Positions 18,827 to 27,198 of a stretch of DNA of 64,000 bases are shown here, in pieces. The stretch is from assembly GCF_022818495.1 (NCBI RefSeq), contig NZ_CP089291.1, forward strand, positions 620,001-684,000, read 5' to 3'. The translations under genes and the position numbers were made by a program. Within the stretch, counting starts at the first letter, position 1; each line of letters opens with the position of its first letter. This stretch comes from Fodinisporobacter ferrooxydans (lineage in GTDB: Bacteria; Bacillota; Bacilli; Tumebacillales; MYW30-H2). The notes under the pieces were generated by a model that worked only from the letters and a program-made list of their open reading frames with translations, was not told the origin of the DNA and made no database searches.

Positions 18827-20178
18827 CAATTCGAAAGAAAATCATCTGGATTACAACAGTATGGCTGATCAGCATCTTAATCTGTATTAATTTTATCATT
18901 TATTATTTGTTTATTCATATTGCTACCGACAATGAACGGGAAATGATCAAATCCAGAGTGGACAATATAATCGAAAGTGTAAGTGCTTCCGTTTTAATGA
19001 ACAAAAATCAGGTTCATGTCCTTTCCGGATTTCTGCCCGACAATTCCATGCTGCAAGTGATCAACCGCCAATCGCAAGTGGTCGACCAGATCTCCAATGA
19101 TGCGGATGCTGTGTTGATCCGAAATACATTTTCAACTCAAGCCATTACGACCGTCACCACTGTGAATAACCATAAAATTTTGGTGATGAAGAAACCCATT
19201 GCTTTTCCTGATGGTACGATTGTTGGTACCCTTGTAATGGCTGAAAAACTGGTTTCATTGCAGGGAAATATTCAATTGTTAATTGAATTATTGGTTTTTT
19301 CATCGATTGGCGCCGTTCTGTTATGCATAATGGGAGGCATTTTTTTATCCAAGGCCATTCTTAGACCCATTACTGGTTTAATTCATACGATGGAAGAAGT
19401 AGAACGCAGTATGGCATTTAGGAAAATCCCCATTTCTTCCGGGCATAAAGATGAATTGGCCCAACTTGGAGCTACCTTCAACCGCATGATGGAGCGAATC
19501 AAGCAAAGCTTTGCCCGCCAACAGCAGTTCGTGTCGGACGCCTCTCATGAATTAAAAACGCCACTCACGATTATTGAAAGCTATACGAATTTATTAAAAA
19601 GATGGGGAAGACAGGATCAAAATGTTCAAGAAGAGGCGATTCAAACAATCCATGAGGAATCTGTACGAATGAAACAGATGATTCATCAAATGTTGACTTT
19701 GGCCGCTTCCGAAACCACTTGTACTTTTACGTACCAATCCTTTGATTTGGTGGAATTGGCTCGTGATTCGGCACAACTCTTTGAAACGATGAATAGCAGG
19801 ACAATACAGGTCAAATCACCGGCAAAATCTATAAAGATCTGGGCGGATCGGGAAAAAATAAAACAACTGTTGCTCATTTTGATAGACAATGCCGTCAAAT
19901 ACAGCGAAAAAATCGTAGAAATTTATATGGATCAACAGCCAGCATATACAACGTTGTCAGTGACTGATTACGGAATTGGAATTCCCGAGAAAGAAATTCC
20001 GTTCATTTTTGAACGATTTTATCGTGTCGACAAGGCCCGTCATCGAAAAACCGGCGGTACGGGATTGGGACTGTCGATAGCAAAAGCTATTGTCATGCAG
20101 CATCAAGGCACGATTGCCATCAAGTCAATAGAGGGAAAAGGAAGCAAAATCATGGTCAAAATCCCCAATAAGACATAA
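18823..20178 (+). CDS. Sensor histidine kinase (ArlS-like)
   Basis: 451 residues. Membrane segment 1 (8-31), an extracellular sensor of about 115 residues, membrane segment 2 (about 150-175), HAMP, then HisKA with the phospho-accepting His in DASHELKTPLTII (near 243), and HATPase_c with N box DNAVKYS, G1 DYGIGIP and G2 GGTGLGLSIAK. It is the partner of the regulator whose stop codon it overlaps. The signal sensed is not evident. No transporter gene is adjacent. Confidence 0.93.
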   Translation: MTIRKKIIWITTVWLISILICINFIIYYLFIHIATDNEREMIKSRVDNIIESVSASVLMNKNQVHVLSGFLPDNSMLQVINRQSQVVDQISNDADAVLIRNTFSTQAITTVTTVNNHKILVMKKPIAFPDGTIVGTLVMAEKLVSLQGNIQLLIELLVFSSIGAVLLCIMGGIFLSKAILRPITGLIHTMEEVERSMAFRKIPISSGHKDELAQLGATFNRMMERIKQSFARQQQFVSDASHELKTPLTIIESYTNLLKRWGRQDQNVQEEAIQTIHEESVRMKQMIHQMLTLAASETTCTFTYQSFDLVELARDSAQLFETMNSRTIQVKSPAKSIKIWADREKIKQLLLILIDNAVKYSEKIVEIYMDQQPAYTTLSVTDYGIGIPEKEIPFIFERFYRVDKARHRKTGGTGLGLSIAKAIVMQHQGTIAIKSIEGKGSKIMVKIPNKT

Positions 20179-20337
20179 TAAACTTCAGACTATTCAATCT
20201 ATTCTCATTCAAATCTCATAGAATTCTTAGTATACTTTCATTTTCTCCGATTAAAATGTACATGTGCAATAAAAAACTTGAATCGACAAGAAATACTGAA
20301 GGTATTTCTTTAAAGATACATGCTATCGGAGGAAAGA

Positions 20338-21207
20338 ATGGACACACTGACAGCATTTTATGAGGAAATTGACAGACAATATGAACTGTTTCTCAAGGAG
20401 AAAACGGAATTGAACGATTGGTGGTTGATGCTTCAAACATACTATATGTCCATTTCAAGACGTTCCATTTTACATTCATTGCCTATACAACCAAGCTACC
20501 GTATCTTGGATCTAGGCACTGGATTTGGCGCCGTGCCTTTGGAGTTGGCAAGTCATTGGCAGGTTAAAGTGGAAGGGATCGACATCGACCAAGCAAAAAT
20601 CAAAATCGCTCATCAAATGAAAAATAGAATTGAAAATCAGATGAAACTGCCAGGGGATATTCATTATCAATGGGGGGACGCCAATCAACTGCCTTATGAT
20701 GACAATTCGTTTGACTTTGTCATTTCGTGGTATGTTTTTCAGCACTTAACCAATCCATTGCATGTTTTGGAGGAGATTTTTCGCGTGCTCCGTCCCGGTG
20801 GCATAGTCTGCCTGATTGATGTGGACGATCAATTGGTATTGACGTATCCGGAACCTTTGCCGGAAGAAAAACAATTACGTAAAGCGTTAAGCCAGGTGCA
20901 AAAACTTCGGGGCGGAGACCGGTATATCGGCAGAAAATTGCCCAGCTATTTGCATCATGCAGAATTCAAGAATATATCCGCCACCATCATAACTCAGACT
21001 CAATTCCAAAAACAAACAATGGAAAACATTGATCAAAAAATGATGCTGGATCATTATATGAGAGTCAAAGATGCTATATTAGAATTCGAAATTATGACAG
21101 AGAAAGAATTCCATCAATGTATACAAAAAGTATCGGCACACGGGGAAAGCGCATATGGTTTTGTATCAAATGCACAAGTCGTCACACTCGCTCAGAGACC
21201 GAATTGA
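20338..21207 (+). CDS. Class I SAM-dependent methyltransferase
   Basis: 289 residues with motif I ILDLGTGFGAVPLELA (about 49-64), the acidic residue GIDIDQ after strand 2, and LPYDDNSFDFVISWYVFQHL, which is typical of UbiE/Methyltransf_11 proteins. The N-terminal 45 residues and C-terminal 80 residues are not conserved enough to tell the substrate. GGAGG lies five bases before the ATG at 20338. It stands alone, 160 bases after the kinase gene and in front of a stretch of gene fragments. Confidence 0.85.
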   Translation: MDTLTAFYEEIDRQYELFLKEKTELNDWWLMLQTYYMSISRRSILHSLPIQPSYRILDLGTGFGAVPLELASHWQVKVEGIDIDQAKIKIAHQMKNRIENQMKLPGDIHYQWGDANQLPYDDNSFDFVISWYVFQHLTNPLHVLEEIFRVLRPGGIVCLIDVDDQLVLTYPEPLPEEKQLRKALSQVQKLRGGDRYIGRKLPSYLHHAEFKNISATIITQTQFQKQTMENIDQKMMLDHYMRVKDAILEFEIMTEKEFHQCIQKVSAHGESAYGFVSNAQVVTLAQRPN

Positions 21208-21234
21208 TACACAATCCTTCAGGGATATCTAAAC

Positions 21235-21492
21235 TCTAATACAAAAACAATTTCTCTTGAAAAAGCAACAGAGACCGATCCGCGATTTTTTCCTATCAAT
21301 ACGTATTCAGACGATACTGTAACCCCAAAAGTCGCAGTGGATAATTCCACCACTTCCAATAATAACGGGAACAATGTGGATATCGATTCGGAGATGCCAG
21401 AGTTGGCAAAAAATCAGATACAGTATTATGCGGTTACAGACTTGATTAGTGGAAATTTTAAAAGTTTTTTATTGGTAATTAATGTAAAATAA
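21235..21492 (+). pseudogene. flgB C-terminal fragment
   Basis: In frame with, but after, the stop of the methyltransferase gene lies a start-less open frame ending at TAA 21490. Its product contains NNGNNVDIDSEMPELAKNQI followed by a short hydrophobic end, the conserved C-terminus of the flagellar rod protein FlgB (DGNNVDID.EM..LA.NQ..Y). The N-terminal half is missing and no flagellar gene is nearby. Confidence 0.75.
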
Positions 21493-21550
21493 AATTCAGG
21501 GCATACACATCTGCAAACTCATTTCATTATTCTGATTCCAGTATGTTTCC

Positions 21551-21722
21551 CTAGTGGAAAGATTTTACCAGATCATTTCCATCCTGCAGTTTCACGCCAT
21601 TTGCTTTTGCAAGTTCCTCTGCTTGTTTTGAACATCCTCTTATAACGTTTTGCTTGAATGCCTGTCTTGGCTCCTTTCTCTTGCGTAACAAGACAGCCCC
21701 ATTGCCACCCATATATTTTTGT
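21551..21722 (-). pseudogene. Mrr-type restriction endonuclease relic with internal deletion
   Basis: On the minus strand one frame reads LVTQEKGAKTGIQAKRYK, the core of the Mrr_cat nuclease fold (catalytic QAKRY). Another frame then reads KQAEELAKANGVKLQDGNDL to a TAG at 21551, the usual C-terminus of that domain. About 30 residues expected between the two parts are missing; in their place stands exactly the 14-bp repeat GAGGATGTTCAAAA (21626-21639). The gene is clearly dead. Confidence 0.6.
21626..21639 (-). repeat. Copy of the 14-bp motif GAGGATGTTCAAAA
   Basis: Exact copy, on the minus strand, at the junction of the two remaining pieces of the Mrr relic. Further exact copies lie at 22159, 22173, 56052-56065 (minus) and 59661. 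Confidence 0.85.
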
Positions 21723-21785
21723 TCCATCGGACAGCCAAGATAATGTATATTTTTATTTTCACAGATGCAAATTATTGATAAATAG

Positions 21786-22160
21786 GGAGATACCGCTTCG
21801 ATTCATCATCTTGAAAAACACTTCACTGCATCTGATATGATTCGAGATATTGTAATTGGCATGTCGGACGGACTAACAGTACCTTTTGCACTTGTCGCTG
21901 GCCTGGCTGGCACGGTTTCCACCACGACTTTATTGGTTACAGCCGGAATTGCCGAAATAGCGGCGGGATCTATCGCAATGGGCTTGAGGGGTTTTTGGCT
22001 GCAAGAACAGATCGCGAACACTATCAATCGGAATATCCTATATAGTAGGCGGACTGATTCCTTTAGCACCATATATGGTGCTATCAACCGTTTCAACTGC
22101 CCTCATTGTTTCCGTGATTCTTACTCTAATTGCTCTCTTCACATTTGGTTTTATTAAAGA
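21786..22160 (+). pseudogene. VIT/CCC1-family transporter relic
   Basis: After an in-frame TAG the sequence reads HHLEKHFTASDMIRDIVIGM, then SDGLTVPFALVAGL and TAGIAEIAAGSIAMGL. This is the N-terminal half of a VIT1/CCC1 type iron/manganese transporter, without a start codon. After about 22020 the reading frame changes and continues as VGGLIPLAPYMVLSTVSTAL up to FTFGFIK, the next-to-last membrane helices of the same family. The cytosolic metal-binding segment between them is deleted and the last helices are cut off at a GAGGATGTTCAAAA copy. Confidence 0.75.
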
Positions 22161-22408
22161 GGATGTTCAAAAGAGGATGTTCAAAACTTATGTGGCCTTT
22201 CAGCCACCGCATCACATGAAAATGTTATTTTCGTACAAAAAGCCTAAAGTACCTTAGGGCAGGTGCGAGCAACTCATATAAAGCGCGAGTTTGCATATGG
22301 TTTTGCCACCTCTTATACGTGCGTAAGTAGGCAAAACGATTTGCCCTGTCTGAGCGACTACATGAGTGCTCGCGCCTGCCCCTGCACAGAGCCTTTTTGA
22401 ACACGCAC
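22159..22408 (+). repeat. Repeat element with nested inverted repeats
   Basis: Begins with two tandem copies of GAGGATGTTCAAAA (22159-22172, 22173-22186) and ends with TTTTTGAACACGCAC (22394-22408). This is the complement of the end GTGCGTGTTCAAAAA seen at the other side of the element at 55911. Inside lie nested dyads: 22257-22277 with 22362-22381 (about 20 bp, one mismatch and one bulge), GTTTTGCC/GGCAAAAC (22300-22307, 22330-22337), and CTTATACGTGCGTAAG between these. No gene is inside. It sits exactly between the VIT relic and the stop codon of the kinase gene. Confidence 0.65.
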
Positions 22409-22410
22409 TT

Positions 22411-23868
22411 TTAGAAAAATAAAGCAAATTCCATACATGCTCCGCCGTCTTGGGTATTGTATGCAAGGATTGTACCGCCGTGCATTTCTACCAGTTTTTT
22501 TGCGATGTAAAGGCCGAGTCCGGCATGGCCGTTTTTGGAAGAACGGGACTCATCCCCCCTGTAGAATTTATCAAAAAGATTGGACAGGTCTTTATTGCTG
22601 AATCCTTTTCCTGTATCGCATATCTGAAAATGGATACGATCAAACGCAACATCCGCATGTATCGTTATCATTCCAAAATTCGGCGTATAGCGTATGCTGT
22701 TCAATATGATATTGTCCAGTATGCGCTCAAGCTTTACCGCGTCGACAGAACATATGGTTGCATCCCGATTTTCATATGTTACGTCAACTTTAAAATGTAT
22801 CTGTTTATGTTTCGCAAGCATTTCATAGCTCTCTGTTTTTTGCAGTAAAAATGAATCCATATCGACCGGGGTAGCATGAAGGTCTGCGCCGGATGCTTCC
22901 AACTCTGCGGCGAAAAGCATTTCTTTGACAAGCACTGACCCTTTGTTTGCATTGTCTTGTATGACTTTTAAATATTTTTCGGTCTTTTCCGCATCGCGAT
23001 GGTTTCCCTCCAGTAGTGCCTCAACATAACCCAATATTATGGAAAAGGGGGTTTTCAAGTCATGCGCCAGCGCATGAACCATCTCACGCCTGTTCTGTTC
23101 CGCCTTCCACTGTGAAAGCAGAGACTCTTTCAGTTCTTTTTTCATGTCGGTAAACGCTTCACAAAGTTTGCCAAGCTCATTGTCTGCATCATAATCGATT
23201 TGAAAATCAAGATCCTTTTCTTTGACCTTTTTTGCCGCATCTATAAGCATGTTTACCGGTCTTCCTATCGTATCGGCAATCCTCTTGGAAAAGAGCAATG
23301 TAAAGACGGCAATATAAACAAAGGGGGATAAAACAATTCCTATCAATACCGGTACGATCCACATTTTATCAAATGTGCTTGCATAATGCGGAGTTAATAT
23401 ATACGACAATGAAACAGCTCCGCGTATTTTGTCATGGGAATTGAATATTGGAATGATTCTTACATACCTTCCGTCTATTCCGATTGTAGTATTGATTGTA
23501 TGCAACAATTGCGTTTTGCCTTGTAATATTTGTTTATCATCTGTTCCGTATACTCGTTTTCCATTTTCATCCATAACCTCATATAGAATGCCTTTCGCAG
23601 GAATCATCCGATCCATGGACTGTTTTTCTTCCCGGTTTACTATCCTTGCACCCTTTTTTCTGACATAGGTTTCAATCGCAGGTATTTGCTTTTCATAGTA
23701 ATTCGCCGGATACATGTTTTTATATTCAATATTTATATAAATGGCATAACCGGCAAAATAAGTAGCGATTGTGCAGAGGATGCTTGCCAGTATTATAAAA
23801 AAAAATGTTATAACAAATTGGGACTTGAGTGATTTTCTTTCCAACATTTCACCACATCCGCCAAACAT
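22411..23868 (-). CDS. Sensor histidine kinase of the lantibiotic-immunity cassette
   Basis: About 485 residues: membrane segment near residues 20-42, extracellular sensor of about 130 residues, second membrane segment (about 170-195), HAMP, HisKA with His in ALAHDLKTPFSII (near 266), and HATPase_c with NSIRYTP, DTGKGF and GHAGLGLYIAKK. The start is uncertain: the ATG at 23868 (AAAGGAAA upstream) or at 23847 (GGTGA). It is the last gene of an operon with a response regulator and a three-gene ABC transporter, the arrangement of SpaRK or CprRK systems that sense cationic peptides. Its stop codon abuts the repeat element. Confidence 0.9.
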   Translation of the reverse strand: MFGGCGEMLERKSLKSQFVITFFFIILASILCTIATYFAGYAIYINIEYKNMYPANYYEKQIPAIETYVRKKGARIVNREEKQSMDRMIPAKGILYEVMDENGKRVYGTDDKQILQGKTQLLHTINTTIGIDGRYVRIIPIFNSHDKIRGAVSLSYILTPHYASTFDKMWIVPVLIGIVLSPFVYIAVFTLLFSKRIADTIGRPVNMLIDAAKKVKEKDLDFQIDYDADNELGKLCEAFTDMKKELKESLLSQWKAEQNRREMVHALAHDLKTPFSIILGYVEALLEGNHRDAEKTEKYLKVIQDNANKGSVLVKEMLFAAELEASGADLHATPVDMDSFLLQKTESYEMLAKHKQIHFKVDVTYENRDATICSVDAVKLERILDNIILNSIRYTPNFGMITIHADVAFDRIHFQICDTGKGFSNKDLSNLFDKFYRGDESRSSKNGHAGLGLYIAKKLVEMHGGTILAYNTQDGGACMEFALFF

Positions 23869-23884
23869 AATATAGGATTTCCTT

Positions 23885-24580
23885 TTACATCCATTTATTA
23901 AAACGATATCCGATTCCCCATACTGTCGATATATACTCTGTAGCATGATCCAATTTTGCTAGTTTTGCCCGTATATTTTTCACATGCTCTGTCACAGTTG
24001 AATAGTCTCCTTCCGCATCATACCCCCAGACCTTTTCATAAATTTGCTCTTTTGAAAATACCTGGCCCGGATGCATGACAAACAATTCCAATATTTCAAA
24101 CTCCCGTTTCGTTAGAGAAAGGAGATTGCCGTCCACCCAAAATTGTCTTGCTTTTAAATCAATTGACAGATTCGCCAAGTTTATCAACATTCTCTTATTT
24201 GAATGATTCAGAAAGACGGCTCTTTTCTCCCTCCTTATATGTGCATCAATTCTCGCAAGCAGTTCTTTCAGACTAAATGGCTTTGTCAAAAAATCATCGC
24301 CACCTAAAGCAAGGCCTCTCAGCCTGTCAGTCTCTGATTGTCTGGCACTCAAAAAAATAATCGGGCAAAAAACCTGATCTCGCAGCGACCGGCATACTTC
24401 ATATCCGTCAACACCTGGCATCATGATGTCGAGAATAATGATATCCGGCTGTTCCTGGGCTTTTTTAAGGCCGCTTTCGCCATCAAATGCTACGGATACA
24501 ATATGACCTCTGCTTTCCAGAGAATCTTTTAATAGATCGACCAAATCTTTCTCATCGTCAATGATAAGAATCCTGCTCAT
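23885..24580 (-). CDS. OmpR-family response regulator of the lantibiotic-immunity cassette
   Basis: 231 residues from the ATG at 24580: receiver with IIDDEKD, phospho-Asp in IIILDIMMPGVDG and Lys in TKPFSLKE, then a winged-helix domain ending GIGYRFNKWM. Two starts are possible (24601 or 24580); the second begins directly with the receiver strand MSRILIIDDE. It lies 36 bases after the permease gene and 16 bases before the kinase gene. It probably activates the operon at the ATPase gene in response to an antimicrobial peptide; this follows from related systems, not from a visible operator. Confidence 0.92.
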   Translation of the reverse strand: MSRILIIDDEKDLVDLLKDSLESRGHIVSVAFDGESGLKKAQEQPDIIILDIMMPGVDGYEVCRSLRDQVFCPIIFLSARQSETDRLRGLALGGDDFLTKPFSLKELLARIDAHIRREKRAVFLNHSNKRMLINLANLSIDLKARQFWVDGNLLSLTKREFEILELFVMHPGQVFSKEQIYEKVWGYDAEGDYSTVTEHVKNIRAKLAKLDHATEYISTVWGIGYRFNKWM

Positions 24581-24616
24581 GAGATCATGAATTCCTTTCA
24601 TCTGTTGCTATTCATA

Positions 24617-25384
24617 TCATTTCCTGCCTTCCCATGTGTTAAACCAAGCCAAACCTCCCACCAACAGGAGAACGAAGCATATTGCGGCCAGAACAAGACC
24701 TTTCATCCCTTGATTGATGACAAAACCTGAAGCGATCATTTGGGAGGGTATTTTTATGCCGGGCAAATATGCTCCCGCCAATCCGGTCAAACGCACCGGC
24801 CAAGCCCACGGCACGAATTGCCAAATTGTATTGCCGAGATTTGTTGCCATCAAAGCGGCTATGAGAACACCGACACCGCCAATGCCAATGGATGCACCCA
24901 TGCCCTTCGCAAAACTTATCCACAAATGAAATGCCAATAGCGGAAGGGTTCCTGCCATAGCCAGTAGTGCCGCTGCGATAAAAATCGGCCAAGAGATGTG
25001 TATGGCCGCTATACCAGCAAGTCCCGCAACAAATAGTATTGTCGCAAGCATGGTGCTTGCCAATGTCACCAGCAGAAGCACTGCAAATTTCCCCATGTAC
25101 AAATCCCGACGCGGCCGTTTGCTTCCGAGTAATCCGCCGAAACTGCCGGCAAGTTCCTCCTGATGTATCATAATCCCGGATACAACGCCTATGCCAAAAG
25201 GAATGACCACCGCCGTCCATACTTCAAAAAATGCTTGAAAGATTGAAATTTGCCTATCAATCGTAATGGTCTGCCTTGAAACATACCATGTGAAAAGCGC
25301 TGCAAAAATCAACGGTGGCAACCATGCAAGCCATCGTATAGGAGTGCGCTTTGTCTTCATCCATTCCGCCGCGAATAGTCTCAT
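24617..25384 (-). CDS. Lantibiotic immunity ABC permease, MutG/SpaG type
   Basis: 255 residues with about six membrane helices and no periplasmic domain. WMKTKRTPIRWLAWLPPLIF at the N-terminus and FVPWAWPVRLTGL near residue 193 match the MutG/SpaG/EpiG permease group; the WPxR loop is shared with the sister permease. Its ATG overlaps the stop of the preceding gene (TGATG), so translation is coupled. With its partner it should form the membrane part of an exporter that removes lantibiotics from the membrane. Confidence 0.87.
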   Translation of the reverse strand: MRLFAAEWMKTKRTPIRWLAWLPPLIFAALFTWYVSRQTITIDRQISIFQAFFEVWTAVVIPFGIGVVSGIMIHQEELAGSFGGLLGSKRPRRDLYMGKFAVLLLVTLASTMLATILFVAGLAGIAAIHISWPIFIAAALLAMAGTLPLLAFHLWISFAKGMGASIGIGGVGVLIAALMATNLGNTIWQFVPWAWPVRLTGLAGAYLPGIKIPSQMIASGFVINQGMKGLVLAAICFVLLLVGGLAWFNTWEGRK

Positions 25385-26142
25385 CAACTTGCTTCCCTTC
25401 TCTCAAACCACACTGCAGTAAGCAAAGTAAACATGATAAAAGCAACGAATGAAACAGCGATCCCGACCGGAATGACGGAAGGATCCCTAAGGGGATCGGA
25501 CGGGTTTAAGGCAATCCCATTCGGGTGTACTCCGATTATTGCGCTCATCAGTCGTGTCGGCCAGCTCCACGGCACGTATATCCAGTACGGGTCCGATGCC
25601 GCCATGACCCCAGCAATCAGTCCGGCAAGCCCCAGAATCATACTGAAAAATGTGCCCTTCCATGCTGCCGCCCATAGCTGAAGCGGTATAACTGCCAGCG
25701 ACGTCAGCCAGATTGCGAAACCCCCCGCAAAAATCTTGATCCATGGAATGGCTCCTCCGGCTGTCATCCAGCCCGATGCGATGACAGCCGCAAAAAGGAT
25801 CCATGTCGCAAGAAACATATGATAGGCCATTCCTGCCACCTTGCCAATCCATATTAGGAAGGCTGGGATATTGTGAACCCTCATATTGCGATAATTTCCT
25901 GCCTTCTTCTCCTGAAGCTGCACGAGTGAAGCCAATAATGCGGTGCCAAGGGGAACAAACAGTACCGGCCACCAATTGTACACTTGATCGAGCAGAAGCT
26001 GCCATGGTCGCAAATAATCAGCCGGCATGAATAATTTTTGCGGCAATGCAATCAGTATGAAAAGCAGTGGCGCAAACACTATTATACGCCTTGCAAATGT
26101 CCTCTTGTATTTAAGCAACTCTGATTTTGCCATGTTTATCAT
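25384..26142 (-). CDS. Lantibiotic immunity ABC permease, MutE/EpiE type
   Basis: 252 residues with about six membrane helices. The start MINMAKSELLKYKRTFAR, an amphipathic cytoplasmic helix, and VPWSWPTRLMSAIIGVHPNG near residue 195 are typical of EpiE/MutE/SpaE permeases. AAGGAG lies eight bases before the ATG. It lies 3 bases after the ATPase gene and overlaps the second permease, indicating one transcript and a heteromeric transporter. Confidence 0.87.
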   Translation of the reverse strand: MINMAKSELLKYKRTFARRIIVFAPLLFILIALPQKLFMPADYLRPWQLLLDQVYNWWPVLFVPLGTALLASLVQLQEKKAGNYRNMRVHNIPAFLIWIGKVAGMAYHMFLATWILFAAVIASGWMTAGGAIPWIKIFAGGFAIWLTSLAVIPLQLWAAAWKGTFFSMILGLAGLIAGVMAASDPYWIYVPWSWPTRLMSAIIGVHPNGIALNPSDPLRDPSVIPVGIAVSFVAFIMFTLLTAVWFERREAS

Positions 26143-26145
26143 GTT

Positions 26146-26838
26146 TCAATCTCCTTTTACAACTTTCATGAATAATTTCTCAAGATCTTCCTTATGACTG
26201 ATTTCCCCCTGATACTTGAGTTCTCCATCGCTTATTATGCCAACATGGTCAACAAGCTGTGACACTTCCGGCAATAAATGGCTAGAGAGAATGACCGTAA
26301 TTCCTTTTTTGGGGAAGGAACGGATAAGTTCCCTAAGTTCTTGAATGCCAATCGGATCAAGGCCATTTGCCGGCTCATCGAGTATCAATAATTCAGGGTG
26401 GCCTAGAAGTGCAATTGCAATGCCGAGCCTCTGCTTCATTCCCATGGAAAACTGCGATACCAGCTTTTTGCCAGCAGCTTTCAAATCTACCGTTTCAAGC
26501 ACTTCGCAAATCCTCTGGTTTGGAAGGCCCATCAATTTTGTGTGAACAAGCAGATTCTCTGCCGCTGTCAGGTTGCCGTATAGGGCAGGCGATTCAATAA
26601 GCGCTCCCATTCGCCCCAGGTGCTTGCGTTGCCACGGTTCGCCAAAAACAACGATTTCACCGCTTGACGGCTGCAAAAGTCCTGTAATCATCTTTAATGT
26701 CGTAGATTTTCCTGCACCATTCGGTCCCAGCAATCCATATATGGAGCCTTTTGGTATACCAAGTGATACGCCATTCACCACGAGCTGTTTTCCATAATAT
26801 TTTTTAAGATTTTTCGTTTCCAATAGTAAGTTCGGCAT
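26146..26838 (-). CDS. Lantibiotic immunity ABC ATPase, SpaF/MutF type
   Basis: 230-residue ATP-binding subunit. Walker A GPNGAGKST, Q loop, signature SMGMKQRLGIA (the SxGxxQR form), Walker B LLILDEPANGLDP and the switch His in SSHLLPEV. The start MPNLLLETKNLKKYYGKQLV at 26838 follows AAAGGGGAAG. It energises the two permeases encoded next. No lanthionine synthetase, precursor peptide or immunity lipoprotein gene is seen in the window, so the cassette looks like stand-alone resistance against foreign peptides. Confidence 0.92.
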   Translation of the reverse strand: MPNLLLETKNLKKYYGKQLVVNGVSLGIPKGSIYGLLGPNGAGKSTTLKMITGLLQPSSGEIVVFGEPWQRKHLGRMGALIESPALYGNLTAAENLLVHTKLMGLPNQRICEVLETVDLKAAGKKLVSQFSMGMKQRLGIAIALLGHPELLILDEPANGLDPIGIQELRELIRSFPKKGITVILSSHLLPEVSQLVDHVGIISDGELKYQGEISHKEDLEKLFMKVVKGD

Positions 26839-27059
26839 CTTCTTGCTTCCCCTTTCCTCATACAAATAATCCCTGTTTCCACCCAAAATGTATCAGCTAA
26901 TTCTAAAGAATGTATAAAGTTCGGGACCGATTTTCGGACTGGGGAAACACCGATATCACTACCGAAATTATTACCAATAGTATTCCTCCCGTTCCAATCA
27001 TGCACTGCCGTTCCATATATTGAGGGCTGATGTCCCTCATCATTTCTGATAAAGTTTTA

Positions 27060-27182
27060 AGGGCAAGTACACAAATAAAGCCGAAGCTCATCTTGAGCGC
27101 GGGGGATCCATTTTTGGGGTGAAACCATTTTTATGGTCGGGTATCCTCTTATCCGAACCCGTCAGCTAACCTCGCAGGCTAC
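27060..27182 (+). promoter_or_regulatory. c-di-AMP riboswitch (ydaO/yuaA type)
   Basis: Conserved landmarks occur in the right order: GCCGAAGCTC, GAGCG-CGGGGGATCCA, TTTTTGGGGTGAAACC, a variable stem with GGTCGGGTAT, then CCGAACCCGTCAGCTAACCT and CGCAGGC. This pattern defines the ydaO riboswitch, which usually turns genes for cell-wall hydrolases and ion transport off when c-di-AMP is high. It ends 16 bases before the ATG of an NlpC/P60 protein with a signal peptide, a classic target. Confidence 0.92.
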
Positions 27183-27198
27183 AGGGAGGAATTCTGTC

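Noticed and set aside
25487-26005. Long alternative frame (172 codons) inside the first lantibiotic permease gene
   Set aside because: Same-strand shadow frame of the real permease, rich in His, Arg and Cys from out-of-frame reading.
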